DNA of 64,000 nt from JAUIAI01 sp041396685 (GCA_041396685.1 JAWKYD010000007.1:124001-188000); one strand, 5' to 3'; shown: positions 24,714 through 33,940, counted from the stretch's first letter. Made by a program: numbers and translations. Notes: generated from the sequence alone by a model not told the origin.

Positions 24714-26207
24714 ATGTCGGATTGGGAAGTCGTCATCGGCATCGAGACCCACACGCAGCTGGCCACGCGCTCGAAGATGTTCTCGGGCGCATCGACGGCG
24801 TTCGGGGCCGAACCCAATCGGCAGGCCTGCGCGGTCGATCTGGCATTGCCCGGGGTGCTGCCTGTGGCCAACCGAGAGGCCGTCGCCTGCGCGATCCGCT
24901 TCGGCCTGGCCGTGGGTGCCGAGATCGCGCCGCGCTCGGTGTTCGCGCGCAAGAACTATTTCTACCCGGATCTGCCCAAGGGCTACCAGATCAGCCAGTA
25001 CGAGCTGCCGGTGGTCGCCGGCGGCTCGGTGTCTTTCATGCTCGGCGAGGGCGAGCAGGCGATGCCCCGAACCGTCCGGTTGACCCGTGCCCATCTCGAG
25101 GAAGACGCCGGCAAGTCGCTGCACGAGGGCCTGGCCGATCGTTCGGGCATCGATCTTAACCGTGCCGGCACGCCCTTGCTCGAGATCGTCACCGAGCCGG
25201 ACATGCGCTCGGCCGCCGAAGCGGTGGCCTACGCCCGCGCGCTGCACGCGCTGGTGGTGTGGCTGGGCATCTGTGACGGCAACATGCAGGAAGGCTCGTT
25301 CCGCTGCGACGCCAATGTGTCGGTGCGGCGGCCGGGCGGCCCCCTGGGCACCCGTTGCGAGATCAAGAACCTGAATTCGTTCCGCTTCCTCGAGCGGGCG
25401 ATCCAGTTCGAGGTCCGCCGCCAGATCGAGCGCATCGAGGACGGCGCAAGAATCGTCCAGGAGACCCGTCTCTACGACCCCGATCTCGACGAGACGCGGA
25501 CCATGCGCAGCAAGGAAGACGCGCACGACTACCGCTACTTCCCCGATCCCGATCTACCCGATCTGATCATCTCGTCGCAATGGATCGACGACGAGCGAGC
25601 GGCCATGCCCGAACTGCCCGCGGCCATGCGCGAGCGCTTCGTCGATGGGCTCGGCCTGTCCGACTACGATGCCGCGACCCTGACCGGCTCGCGCGATATC
25701 GCCGCCTATTTCGAGCAGGCGCTCGCCTGTCTCGACGATCCCTCCCGGCGCGCCAAGCTCCTGGCCAACTGGGTGATGTCCGATCTGTCGGCCGCGGTCA
25801 ACCGGCACGAGGTCCCGTTCAGCCAGGCGGCCGTGCGGCCGCCGTTGCTCGCCGCATTGGTCACCCGGGTCGCCGACGAAACGCTCTCGGGCCGCGCCGC
25901 CAGGGATCTGTTCACCGAATTCTGGGATGCGCCGCCGGCAGGTTCCGACGATTGCGGGTCGGCCTTGGCGGCGCTCGATGCCTGCATCGAGCAGCGTGGC
26001 CTGCGCCAGATCAGCGACGACGGCGCCTTGCTCACCATCGTCGAGTCGGTGATCGCGGCCAACCCGAAGCCGGTTGCCGAGTATCGCGGTGGCAAGGCCA
26101 AGGCGCTCAACTCGCTGGTCGGCCAGGTCATGAAGGCAACCGGTGGCAAGGCCAATCCGCAGCGCATCAATGCGCTGTTGCGCGAAGTCGCCGAGCGCGA
26201 CGCCTGA
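24714..26207 (+). CDS. gatB: Asp-tRNA(Asn)/Glu-tRNA(Gln) amidotransferase subunit B
   Basis: 497 residues from the ATG at 24714 (MSDWEVVIGIETHTQL). GatB carries the kinase-like catalytic centre that activates the mischarged tRNA with ATP and transfers the amide. Seen: VIGIETHTQL, LPGVLPVANREAV, YFYPDLPKGYQISQYELP, LEEDAGKSLH, NRAGTPLLEIVTEPDM, CDANVSVRRPG, GTRCEIKNLNSFRF and the C-terminal YqeY-like domain ending GKANPQRINALLRE. The 24555-24713 gap contains GC-rich inverted repeats but no clear promoter or T-tract terminator. Confidence 0.96.
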   Translation: MSDWEVVIGIETHTQLATRSKMFSGASTAFGAEPNRQACAVDLALPGVLPVANREAVACAIRFGLAVGAEIAPRSVFARKNYFYPDLPKGYQISQYELPVVAGGSVSFMLGEGEQAMPRTVRLTRAHLEEDAGKSLHEGLADRSGIDLNRAGTPLLEIVTEPDMRSAAEAVAYARALHALVVWLGICDGNMQEGSFRCDANVSVRRPGGPLGTRCEIKNLNSFRFLERAIQFEVRRQIERIEDGARIVQETRLYDPDLDETRTMRSKEDAHDYRYFPDPDLPDLIISSQWIDDERAAMPELPAAMRERFVDGLGLSDYDAATLTGSRDIAAYFEQALACLDDPSRRAKLLANWVMSDLSAAVNRHEVPFSQAAVRPPLLAALVTRVADETLSGRAARDLFTEFWDAPPAGSDDCGSALAALDACIEQRGLRQISDDGALLTIVESVIAANPKPVAEYRGGKAKALNSLVGQVMKATGGKANPQRINALLREVAERDA

Positions 26208-26239
26208 ACCGGCTCCCCGAGACCGCCTGGTAACCCGAT

Positions 26240-26914
26240 TCAGCCGTTGCGGCGCTCGGCCTCGGCCGCCTTCTGGAGAAGTTCCTCGAGCCGCTCGGCA
26301 TCCTTGTCGAAGCGCTCGCGCACCTGGGTCTGGTCTCGTTGACGCGACTTGACGAGCGCGTCCTCGGCGAGAATCTCACTGGCCACTCGGGCAACCCTCA
26401 GCTTGAGCTCCTCGGGGGCCTTGCCGGGCGGATGACTGGCAATTTCCGCCTGCGTGGCGCGCAGCGTCTTGTGGAGCGCCACCATGTGGGCGTAGTTCTG
26501 CTCGATCAGATCCTGCAGTTCGGCGATGCGTTTGTCGCGAATCGCGATCAGGTCGGCGGTCGTCGCGTAGGCGCGTAGCAGCGCCTGGTCGCGCGCATGT
26601 TGTTGGCGCTCACGCATCTCGCGAACGCGGTCGGCGGCGGCCTCGGCCGCCCTGGCCTCACGCTGCGCGCGGCTCAGGGGCGCCGGGATCTCGCGTTTGG
26701 TCGCGCCATCGGCGCGCAATTCACGCATCGCGCGGTCGGCGCAGGCGGGAATCGGCCGGTCGGCCGTATGGCGTTTTCCCTGCGCGTCGACGCAGGTATA
26801 GATCGACGGTCGGTGTCGCCCGGCGTTCGGATCGCCGGACTGGGCAACAACGGCCCCGCTCGCGAACAGCAACGCGAGAATCGCGGACTTGATGATCACC
26901 ACCGGCCTTGACAT
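26240..26914 (-). CDS. DUF4124 domain protein with long coiled coil, exported
   Basis: 224 residues from the ATG at 26914. A signal peptide (IIKSAILALLFASGAVVAQ) precedes a DUF4124 segment (SIYTCVDAQGKRHTADRPIPAC, split as YTCVDAQGKR and HTADRPIP) at residues about 35-65. The remaining 150 residues are charged helix with heptad character (RAQREARAAEAAADRVREM, then LQDLIEQNYAHMVALHKTLR). Likely periplasmic; function unknown. Convergent with gatB and 23 bp downstream of pyrE on the same strand. Confidence 0.8.
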   Translation of the reverse strand: MSRPVVIIKSAILALLFASGAVVAQSGDPNAGRHRPSIYTCVDAQGKRHTADRPIPACADRAMRELRADGATKREIPAPLSRAQREARAAEAAADRVREMRERQQHARDQALLRAYATTADLIAIRDKRIAELQDLIEQNYAHMVALHKTLRATQAEIASHPPGKAPEELKLRVARVASEILAEDALVKSRQRDQTQVRERFDKDAERLEELLQKAAEAERRNG

Positions 26915-26937
26915 GACCGGAGATGTTAGGCAGGGCC

Positions 26938-27609
26938 TCAGGCTATGCCAAAGCGGTCGCGATAGGCGGCGATGCGATCGCGATGGACGGCCAGCGCGCC
27001 AAGGGGGTCGGCGGCCACCACCGCGAGCAGGTCGGAGAGGTCGGCGATGGCCACCACCGGGATCGACCACAGCGCGGTGACCTCCTGGGCCGCCGAGCGG
27101 GGATCGGCCTCGTCGCGGCCGCGTTCCTGGCGATCGAGCGCGATCAGCACCCCCGACGGCCGGGCGCCTGCCCGCTCGATGAGTGCGACCGACTCGCGCA
27201 CGGAGGTGCCGGCGCTGATCACGTCGTCGATGATCAGGACATTGCCTCGCAACGGTGCGCCGACCAGTGTGCCGCCCTCGCCGTGATCCTTGGCCTCTTT
27301 GCGGTTGTAGGCGAACGGCAGGTTCAGGCCCAGGCGGGCGGCCTCGATCGCGGTGGCGGCGGCCAGCGTGATGCCCTTGTACGCCGGCCCGTAGAGCATG
27401 TCGACCTGCAGCTCCCCGCGCACGCGCGCCTCGATCAGGGTGCGCGCATAGAACTCGCCCAGACGGCCCAGCAAGGCGCCCGAATCGAACAGGCCGGCAT
27501 TGAAGAAATAGGGCGACAGGCGGCCCGCCTTGGTCTGGAACTCGCCGAAGCGCAGGATTCCGGCCTCGACACAGAAGCGGATAAACTCGGCGCGCACTGC
27601 TGCGGTCAT
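26938..27609 (-). CDS. pyrE: Orotate phosphoribosyltransferase
   Basis: 223 residues. It makes OMP from orotate and PRPP in pyrimidine synthesis. The PRPP-binding motif VLIIDDVISAGTS is clear, as are GPAYKGITLAAATA and the flexible-loop YNRKEAKDHGEGG. The ATG at 27609 follows the family start (TAAVRAEFIRFCVEAGILRFG). Divergent from exonuclease III with only 36 bp between the two starts, so their promoters must overlap or lie within the opposite gene. Confidence 0.95.
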   Translation of the reverse strand: MTAAVRAEFIRFCVEAGILRFGEFQTKAGRLSPYFFNAGLFDSGALLGRLGEFYARTLIEARVRGELQVDMLYGPAYKGITLAAATAIEAARLGLNLPFAYNRKEAKDHGEGGTLVGAPLRGNVLIIDDVISAGTSVRESVALIERAGARPSGVLIALDRQERGRDEADPRSAAQEVTALWSIPVVAIADLSDLLAVVAADPLGALAVHRDRIAAYRDRFGIA

Positions 27610-27645
27610 GATCGAATTCAACGACAGGGAATCTCGGAAGCGCTG

Positions 27646-28422
27646 ATGATACGGGTGATCTCGTTGAACCTGAACGGCATCCGTTCGGCCGCCCGCAAGG
27701 GTTTCGTGCCGTGGCTGGCCGGTCAGCAGGCCGACCTCGTCTGCGTGCAGGAGCTCAAGGCCCAGGAGGCCGACATCCTCGACGATCTGCGCGAGATCGG
27801 CGGCCTGCGCGGCTACTTCTGTCCGGCGCTGCGCAAAGGCTACAGCGGCGTGGGCATCTACGCGCGGCGCAAGCCCTTGTCGGTGCGCAGTGGCTTCGGC
27901 ATCGGCGAGTTCGACGACGAGGGCCGCTACCTGGAGCTCGATTTCGGCCGCTATACGGTGATCTCGGTCTACGTGCCCTCGGGCACCTCCTCCGACGAGC
28001 GCCTGCAGGCGAAGTTCCGCTTCATGGAGTGTTTCGGCGCGCACCTGCGCGAGCTGCGCACCCAGGGGCGCGAGGTCATCATGTGCGGCGACTGGAACAT
28101 CGCGCACCGCGAAATCGATCTGCGCAATTGGCGCAGCAACCAGAAGAACTCGGGCTTTCTGCCCGAAGAGCGTGCCTGGCTGAGCTGGATCTTCGACGAG
28201 CTCGGTTACGTCGATGTGTTCCGCCAGCTGGACCCGCGTCCCGAGCAGTACACCTGGTGGAGCAACCGGGGCCAGGCCTGGGCCAAGAACGTCGGCTGGC
28301 GCCTCGACTACCAGATCGCCACGCCGGGCATCGCCGCGCAGGCGCGCTCCACCAGCATCCACATCGAAAGTCGTTTCTCCGACCACGCGCCGTTGATCAT
28401 CGACTATGCGGTCCGCCGCTGA
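27646..28422 (+). CDS. xth: Exodeoxyribonuclease III-type AP endonuclease
   Basis: 258 residues, full length for the ExoA/XthA family, which cuts DNA at abasic sites and removes 3' blocks. Start MIRVISLNLNGIRSAARKG; catalytic Glu in CVQELKAQ, Asp and Asn in CGDWNIAHREIDL, the WRLDYQIATP segment, and the terminal SDHAPLIIDY with catalytic His. A base-excision-repair partner, the SMUG1-type glycosylase, is 9 kb away. The end overlaps ampG by 17 bp. Confidence 0.94.
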   Translation: MIRVISLNLNGIRSAARKGFVPWLAGQQADLVCVQELKAQEADILDDLREIGGLRGYFCPALRKGYSGVGIYARRKPLSVRSGFGIGEFDDEGRYLELDFGRYTVISVYVPSGTSSDERLQAKFRFMECFGAHLRELRTQGREVIMCGDWNIAHREIDLRNWRSNQKNSGFLPEERAWLSWIFDELGYVDVFRQLDPRPEQYTWWSNRGQAWAKNVGWRLDYQIATPGIAAQARSTSIHIESRFSDHAPLIIDYAVRR

Positions 28423-29902
28423 CGGCGGGGCGCCGGGTCGCGCGAGGCTGGCCTCGCTCTACCTGAGCCGGCGCATGCTGTTCATGTTGTTGCTGGGCTT
28501 CGCCAGTGGCCTGCCACTGGCTCTATCGGGCGGCACCTTGCAGGCCTGGTTGACGGTCAGCGACATCGATGTCGGCACGATCGGCTACTTCACGCTGGTG
28601 GGGCTGCCGTATACGTTCAAGTTCGTGTGGGCGCCCCTGATGGACCGCTTCGAGCCGCCCGCCCCGGGGCGCCGCCGGGGCTGGCTGGTGCTCACCCAGC
28701 TGGCGATCGCCGGGGTCTGCCTCGCCTACTCGACGCTCGATCCCGCCGAGCACACGCGCTGGCTGGCGATGCTCGCCGTGGCGATGGCGTTTCTGTCGGC
28801 CTCCCAGGACGTGGTCTTCGACGCCTACCGCAGCGATCTGCTGGCGCCCGACCAGCGCGGTGCGGGTGCCGCGCTGTCCGTGCTCGGCTACCGCCTGGCG
28901 ATGCTCGTATCGGGCGGGTTGGCGCTGATCGTCGCCGACCAGTGGCTCGGCTGGCCCGCCACCTTTGCCGCCATGGGCGTGTTGATGCTCGCCATGGCGG
29001 TCGTCAGCCTGCTGGCGCCCGGGCTCGGGCCGCGGCCGCAGCCCGGTGGCGACGCCGCGCGCGAGCTGCTCGGATTCGCGGCCATGCTGGCCACCGGACT
29101 GCTGGTGTTCGGGGCGACGCGCCTGCTGCGCGCGGGTTTCGATACGTGGCCGATGACGGCAGGCCTGCTCGAGGCCCGTTTCCCGTCGCTGGCGTTCGAG
29201 ACCTTGTCGATGCTGGCGGCCTTCGCGGCCGCGCTGTGGGCCGCGCGGGCGGTCGGATTCCCCTCCTTCGTCGCGCCCTGGGATGCCTTCTTCGCGCGCG
29301 AGCACGCGGTCGCGCTGTTGGTTCTGATCGTGCTCTACAAGCTCGGCGATGCCTTCGCCGGCAGTCTGTCGACGACCTTCCTGATTCGCGGCGCCGGCTT
29401 CTCGCCCACCGAAGTCGGATCGGTCAACAAACTGCTCGGTCTGAGCGCCACGATCGTCGGCGCCTTGGTCGGCGGCGCCTGGATGGCCCGGCGCAGCCTG
29501 TATCAGTCGCTGATGATCTTCGGTCTGCTGCAGGCGGTGTCGAACTTCGGCTATTGGCTGATCGCGGTCCTGCCCAAGAGCCTGCCGCTGATGGCCGGCG
29601 CGGTGTTCGTGGAGAATCTGTGCGGCGGCATGGGCACGGCGGCGTTCGTGGCGTTTCTGATGGCGCTCACCGATGCACGCTTCTCGGCGGCTCAGTACGC
29701 GCTGTTGTCGGCGCTGGCCGCGGTCGGCCGCATCTACGTGGGGCCGGCCTCCGGCGTTCTGGTCCAGGCCTACGACTGGCCGACCTTCTTCGCGCTCACC
29801 GTGGTCACCGCGCTGCCCGGGCTCGCGCTGTTGTACTGGCTGCGGGCGACGGTACGCGCGCTCGATCGGCGGGGCGCGGTCGAGCGCGAAGCCGTGACGT
29901 GA
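28406..29902 (+). CDS. ampG: AmpG-type muropeptide permease (MFS)
   Basis: 498 residues with about 12-14 hydrophobic segments. The N-terminal half closely follows AmpG: LLLGFASGLPLALSGGTLQA, VGLPYTFKFVWAPLMDRFEPP, SASQDVVFDAYRSDLL and GAALSVLGYRLAMLVSGGLAL. AmpG imports GlcNAc-anhydroMurNAc peptides released by wall turnover, and by that route can signal beta-lactamase induction. No ampD or ampR is nearby. The start at 28406 lies inside xth; ATG 28474 (MLFMLLLGF) is possible but would remove the short cytoplasmic N-terminus. Confidence 0.9.
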   Translation: MRSAADGGAPGRARLASLYLSRRMLFMLLLGFASGLPLALSGGTLQAWLTVSDIDVGTIGYFTLVGLPYTFKFVWAPLMDRFEPPAPGRRRGWLVLTQLAIAGVCLAYSTLDPAEHTRWLAMLAVAMAFLSASQDVVFDAYRSDLLAPDQRGAGAALSVLGYRLAMLVSGGLALIVADQWLGWPATFAAMGVLMLAMAVVSLLAPGLGPRPQPGGDAARELLGFAAMLATGLLVFGATRLLRAGFDTWPMTAGLLEARFPSLAFETLSMLAAFAAALWAARAVGFPSFVAPWDAFFAREHAVALLVLIVLYKLGDAFAGSLSTTFLIRGAGFSPTEVGSVNKLLGLSATIVGALVGGAWMARRSLYQSLMIFGLLQAVSNFGYWLIAVLPKSLPLMAGAVFVENLCGGMGTAAFVAFLMALTDARFSAAQYALLSALAAVGRIYVGPASGVLVQAYDWPTFFALTVVTALPGLALLYWLRATVRALDRRGAVEREAVT

Positions 29903-29937
29903 ACCCGACCCCGTGGCAGGCGGGCGCGGCAGCGAAT

Positions 29938-29952
29938 CCCCGCCGCGCGGGG
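29938..29952 (+). terminator. GC hairpin after ampG
   Basis: A 6-bp stem CCCCGC/GCGGGG with a 3-base loop, 36 bp after the ampG stop and 57 bp before the thiolase start. It has no T-tract, so termination would be weak or Rho-assisted. A TAAGAT -10-like sequence follows at 29973-29978 and may serve the thiolase gene. Confidence 0.35.
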
Positions 29953-30008
29953 GCTTCCCGACACGGCCGGCCTAAGATAGCGCCTTCGATGCCGTCTGGA
30001 GACCCCTC

Positions 30009-31211
30009 ATGACCGAAGCCTTCATCTGCGACGCGGTGCGTACGCCGATCGGGCGCTACGGTGGCGCCCTGGCCGCCGTGCGGCCCGACGATCTCGGCGC
30101 CGTGCCCATTCGCGCGCTGCTCGAGCGCAACCCCGGCCTGGACCCGGCCGCGATCGAAGAGGTCGTCTACGGTTGCGCGAATCAGGCCGGCGAGGACAAT
30201 CGCAATGTCGCGCGCATGTCCGCTTTGCTGGCGGGCCTGCCCGAGAGCGTGCCCGGTGCCACCGTCAACCGGCTGTGCGGCTCGGGGATGGACGCGGTCG
30301 GCACGATCGCCCGTGCGATCCGCTGCGGCGAGCTGGAGCTGGCGATCGCCGGTGGTGTCGAAAGCATGTCGCGGGCGCCGTTCGTGATGCCCAAGGCGAA
30401 TACGGCGTTCTCGCGTGCGAACGCGGTCTACGACACCACGATCGGCTGGCGCTTCGTGAATCCGCTCATGAAGTCGCACCATGGCATCGATTCGATGCCC
30501 GAAACGGCCGAGAACGTCGCCGACGAATTCAAGATCTCGCGCGAGGACCAGGATGCATTCGCGTTGCGCAGCCAGCAGCGCACGGCCGCGGCGCAGGCCG
30601 CCGGCTTCTTCGCGCACGAGATCGTGCCGGTCGCGATCGCGCAGCGCAAGGGCGAGCCATTGCTGGTCGATACCGACGAGCATCCGCGCGCAACCAGCCT
30701 GGCATCGCTTGCCAAACTCAAGGGCGTGGTACGGCCCGACGGTTCGGTCACGGCCGGCAATGCCTCGGGCGTCAACGACGGCGCGGCGGCGATCGTCATC
30801 GCCTCCGAGGCCGCGGCCAGACGGCACGGGCTTACCCCGCGCGCTCGCGTCGTGGCCATGGCGACCGCCGGTGTGCCGCCGCGCATCATGGGCATCGGCC
30901 CGGCGCCGGCCACCCGGCGCCTGCTCGAGCGCACCGGGGTGGCGCTCTCGAGCGTCGACGTCATCGAACTGAACGAGGCGTTCGCCGCGCAGGGCCTGGC
31001 GGTGATGCGCGAGCTCGGCCTGGCCGACGACGCGCCGTTCGTGAATCCGAACGGTGGTGCGATCGCGCTCGGCCACCCGCTGGGCATGTCGGGCGCCCGG
31101 CTCGTTCTGACCGCGGTCAGCCAGCTCGAGCGCAGCGGTGGCAAACGGGCCATCGCCACCATGTGTATCGGCGTCGGGCAGGGCATCGCAACCCTGATCG
31201 AGCGGGTCTGA
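30009..31211 (+). CDS. pcaF: 3-oxoadipyl-CoA thiolase (acetyl-CoA acyltransferase)
   Basis: 400 residues, the length of PcaF/PaaJ. It splits 3-oxoadipyl-CoA into succinyl-CoA and acetyl-CoA at the end of the beta-ketoadipate or phenylacetate pathway. The nucleophile Cys is in NRLCGSGMDAVG; the catalytic His in GGAIALGHPLGMSGAR and the second Cys in TMCIGVGQG. GCANQAGEDNRNVARM and TTIGWRFVNPLM are typical of 3-oxoadipyl-CoA thiolases rather than acetoacetyl-CoA thiolases. GGAG lies 8 bases before the ATG. No other pca or paa genes are in the window; the FAD-binding protein gene follows 3 bp later. Confidence 0.88.
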   Translation: MTEAFICDAVRTPIGRYGGALAAVRPDDLGAVPIRALLERNPGLDPAAIEEVVYGCANQAGEDNRNVARMSALLAGLPESVPGATVNRLCGSGMDAVGTIARAIRCGELELAIAGGVESMSRAPFVMPKANTAFSRANAVYDTTIGWRFVNPLMKSHHGIDSMPETAENVADEFKISREDQDAFALRSQQRTAAAQAAGFFAHEIVPVAIAQRKGEPLLVDTDEHPRATSLASLAKLKGVVRPDGSVTAGNASGVNDGAAAIVIASEAAARRHGLTPRARVVAMATAGVPPRIMGIGPAPATRRLLERTGVALSSVDVIELNEAFAAQGLAVMRELGLADDAPFVNPNGGAIALGHPLGMSGARLVLTAVSQLERSGGKRAIATMCIGVGQGIATLIERV

Positions 31212-31214
31212 ACG

Positions 31215-32672
31215 GTGCGCGGGCAACGGCCGCACCTGGTGATCGTCGGCGGCGGGTTCGCGGGCGCGTCGGCGGCCGTGCAGGCCGTCAATCGTGCCTC
31301 GAGGCCGTTGCAGGTGACGCTGTTCGAGCCGCGTGCCGAACTCGGCCGGGGGCTGGCGTATCGCACGCCCGATCCCGATCATCGCATCAATGCGCACGTG
31401 GTCTTCCATCCCATCGACCCGACCGACATCGGCCAGGTGAAACGCTGGCTGCAGGCCGACGGACTGCTCGCGCGCGATCCCGAAGCGCAGTGCGCATTCG
31501 GTGTCTTTCCGCGACGGGCCGATTTCGGCCGTTATCTGCATGAATCGATGCAGGCAGCGATGGCCTCGAATCCGAGCGGTTCCACCATCGTCCATCGGCG
31601 CGGCCGCGTGCGCGACCTACGGGTCGTGGGCGCTGGTGTGCGGGTCGAGACCACCGAGGGGCGGCCCATCGATGCCGACGCGGCGATCGTCGCGACCGGC
31701 AATCCGCCGCCGCGCGTGCCCACGGCGATGCATGCCTGTGCCGGCCATCGTTCGTGTGTGACCGACCCGTTCGCCGACGGCGCGCTCGATCATGTGGACC
31801 GGGATCTGCCGGTGCTGATCATCGGCACCAGCCTGACCGCCGCCGACATGATCGCCAGTCTGATCCGACGCGGCCATCGCGCGTCGATCACGGCGTTCTC
31901 GCGGCGCGGGCTGCGTCCGCGCACCCACCGGGTGCCGGATCCGAACATCCGCATCGACGAACTGGCCGACGACTTTCTGGTTGCCATGATGATGCGCCCG
32001 ATGGCCGAGTTCCTGGTCCCTGCGGGCGGTGGTCCGCCCACCGTGCGCTTCCTGCTGCGGGCACTGCGTGCGCGCATTCGCGAGACCGCTGCCCAGGGGC
32101 AGCCCTGGCAGGCGGCCTTCGACGATCTGCGCGACGCGGTCTGGCGGTTCTGGCCGCGCATGGCCGACGACGAGAAGCGCCGTTTCATTGCCCGCCTGCG
32201 GGTCTGGTACGACGTGCACCGGTTTCGCATCCCGCCGCAGACGCAGGCGCTGCTCGACGCGGCCGAGAGCGACGGACGGCTGCGCTTCGCACGCTACGGT
32301 CTGCGCGCGGTCGAGCCGCTCGGACCCGATCGGCTGCGGGTCGCGCTGGCCGGCCGCGACGGTCGCTGCGAGACCGAGGTGGGCACGCTGATCAATTGCA
32401 CGGGTCTGGATCTCGCGGTCGCGCCCGAAGCCGGGTCGCTGGCGGCGAACTGGCTGGCCGACGGCCGCCTGCAGCGCCATCCGACCGGGCTCGGCTTTCG
32501 GGTCGATGACGCCTGCCGGCCGCTGGCCGCCGATGGCTCGGCGCCCGATGCGGTCCGCTTCGTGGGCCCGGCCACGGTCGGCCACTTCGGCGATCCGCTG
32601 GGCGCCGTCTTCATCGAAATGCAGATCCACCGTATGCTGCCCGGCTTGCTGGCCCATCTGACGCCTTGCTGA
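31215..32672 (+). CDS. FAD/NAD(P)-binding protein (FAD-NAD(P)-binding superfamily)
   Basis: 485 residues from a GTG at 31215, 3 bp after the thiolase stop; no ATG fits better. The dinucleotide motif VIVGGGFAGASAAVQAV starts at residue 8, followed by GRGLAYRTPDPDHRINAHV, DADAAIVATGNPPPRVP and LIIGTSLTAADMIASLIRRG, a layout of the pfam13454 FAD-NAD(P)-binding family, which includes hydroxyacylglutathione- and amino-acid-N-oxygenase-like enzymes of largely unknown substrate. TLINCTGLDL marks the second FAD contact. The tight spacing suggests co-expression with the thiolase, but the biochemical link is not evident. Confidence 0.78.
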   Translation: MRGQRPHLVIVGGGFAGASAAVQAVNRASRPLQVTLFEPRAELGRGLAYRTPDPDHRINAHVVFHPIDPTDIGQVKRWLQADGLLARDPEAQCAFGVFPRRADFGRYLHESMQAAMASNPSGSTIVHRRGRVRDLRVVGAGVRVETTEGRPIDADAAIVATGNPPPRVPTAMHACAGHRSCVTDPFADGALDHVDRDLPVLIIGTSLTAADMIASLIRRGHRASITAFSRRGLRPRTHRVPDPNIRIDELADDFLVAMMMRPMAEFLVPAGGGPPTVRFLLRALRARIRETAAQGQPWQAAFDDLRDAVWRFWPRMADDEKRRFIARLRVWYDVHRFRIPPQTQALLDAAESDGRLRFARYGLRAVEPLGPDRLRVALAGRDGRCETEVGTLINCTGLDLAVAPEAGSLAANWLADGRLQRHPTGLGFRVDDACRPLAADGSAPDAVRFVGPATVGHFGDPLGAVFIEMQIHRMLPGLLAHLTPC

Positions 32673-32777
32673 TGGCCGCCTGAAATCACACCGCCGGCGC
32701 GGCCACGATCGTTGCGGCGTCGGCTGCCCCAGGTGGAATCTTCCGCCGCTTTCTCTACCAACTCCCGGAGACCGACC

Positions 32778-33161
32778 ATGTCCGACAAATCCGTTTTCGA
32801 TCAGATCACCTCGCTCGACGAGGCTCGCGTGCGCGCCACCCTCGACAAGGACTTCGACGCGGTCGCGGGTGTGATCGGTGAAACCCTGCGCTACGTGCAC
32901 GGCAGCGGCACCGACGAGGATCGCGATCTGTACATGCAACGGCTGCGTGAGGGGTTTTACGACTACCGTGGCCTGAAGGTGGCGCGGCGCGAGTTCCGTC
33001 GCTTCGGGCAGACGGTGTTGGTGCACGGTGACATCGCGATCCACGTGTTCGTCAAAGGCAGCGAGCGCGACTTCGTCTCGCGCTACCTGCAGATCTGGGC
33101 CGAGCAGAACGGGGAATGGAAAATGGTCGCCTGGCAGAGCACGCCGATGCCGCAGGCCTGA
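32778..33161 (+). CDS. NTF2-like/DUF4440 small protein
   Basis: 127 residues with the cone-shaped NTF2-like pattern: two N-terminal helices (LDEARVRATLDKDFDAVAGV), LRYVHGSG with a His in the pocket, a strand pair, and VSRYLQIWAEQNGEWKMVAW at the end. Members include ketosteroid-isomerase-like enzymes and SnoaL-like cyclases; substrate unknown. A CCGGAG ribosome site precedes the ATG. The preceding FAD protein ends 105 bp upstream and might be co-transcribed. Confidence 0.76.
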   Translation: MSDKSVFDQITSLDEARVRATLDKDFDAVAGVIGETLRYVHGSGTDEDRDLYMQRLREGFYDYRGLKVARREFRRFGQTVLVHGDIAIHVFVKGSERDFVSRYLQIWAEQNGEWKMVAWQSTPMPQA

Positions 33162-33202
33162 TTGCCGTCGGGGCGAAACCGTGCGAGCAGGGCGGGTGGG
33201 TG

Positions 33203-33231
33203 TTGGGAGCCAGGTAACAGCCTGTTAAACT
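33203..33231 (+). promoter_or_regulatory. Candidate sigma70 promoter for the nitroreductase gene
   Basis: TTGGGA at 33203-33208 and TAAACT at 33226-33231, separated by 17 bp, upstream of the 33350 start in an otherwise GC-rich 188-bp gap. Four of six bases match in each box. This leaves a leader of about 110 bases. Confidence 0.45.
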
Positions 33232-33349
33232 TCGCGGTCGCTCGGCCGCCACAGTGCGGGCGCGGCTCGTTCGCGGGTTTTTCCGGGGCCGCCGCCTGCG
33301 GCCCCCATTGCCACCGGGCGCGTCACTTATTTCTCATCAGGTTCGACTC

Positions 33350-33940
33350 ATGGTCAATCACGAAGCCCTCGACAAGCTCTTCAATGAAGCGCGCACGGCC
33401 AATGGCTGGGTTGCGGGAGACGTCACCGATTCCCAACTCAAGAAGGCCTTCGACCTGATGAAGATGGCGCCGACCTCGGCCAACAGCCAGCCGGCGCGCA
33501 TCGTGTTTCTGCGTTCGGCGGCGGCCAAGGAGCGGCTCAAGCCGGCGCTGTCGCCCGGCAACCTCGACAAGACGCTGAAGGCGCCCGTGGTGGCCATCAT
33601 CGCCTACGACACGCAGTTCCAGGAGCACCTGCCGCGCATGTTCCCGCATGCGCCCAATTTCCGTGAGCTGTTCGACGGCGAGGAGAAGCGCGCGGCTCGT
33701 GAGATCACCGCGTTTCGCAACGGCACGCTGCAGGGCGCGTATTTCATCCTGGCCGCCCGTGCGGTCGGGCTCGATTGCGGTCCGATGTCCGGCTTCGACA
33801 ATGCCAAGGTCGACGCCGAATTCTTCCCCGACGGCCGCTTCAAGTCGAACTTCCTGGTCAATCTGGGGCGCGGCGACCCGGACAAGACCTTCCCGCGCAG
33901 CCCCCGTTTCGAGTTCGACGAGGTCTGCCAGGTTCTGTAG
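33350..33940 (+). CDS. rutE: RutE-like nitroreductase / malonic semialdehyde reductase
   Basis: 196 residues. FMN-dependent nitroreductase fold: MKMAPTSANSQPARIVFLRS binds the FMN phosphate, GTLQGAYFILAARAVGLDCGPMSGFDNAKVD contains the RutE/HadB-type GPMSGFD motif, and FLVNLGRGDPDKTFPRSPRF is the C-terminal signature of the group. RutE reduces toxic malonic semialdehyde in uracil catabolism, but no other rut genes are here, so its substrate in this organism may be another aldehyde or nitro compound. Starts at ATG 33350; the upstream open frame is not conserved. Confidence 0.85.
   Translation: MVNHEALDKLFNEARTANGWVAGDVTDSQLKKAFDLMKMAPTSANSQPARIVFLRSAAAKERLKPALSPGNLDKTLKAPVVAIIAYDTQFQEHLPRMFPHAPNFRELFDGEEKRAAREITAFRNGTLQGAYFILAARAVGLDCGPMSGFDNAKVDAEFFPDGRFKSNFLVNLGRGDPDKTFPRSPRFEFDEVCQVL

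Noticed and set aside
33350..33940. Part of a rut pyrimidine-degradation cluster
   Set aside because: No other rut gene is present; only the RutE-like reductase is seen, so pathway membership is not supported.
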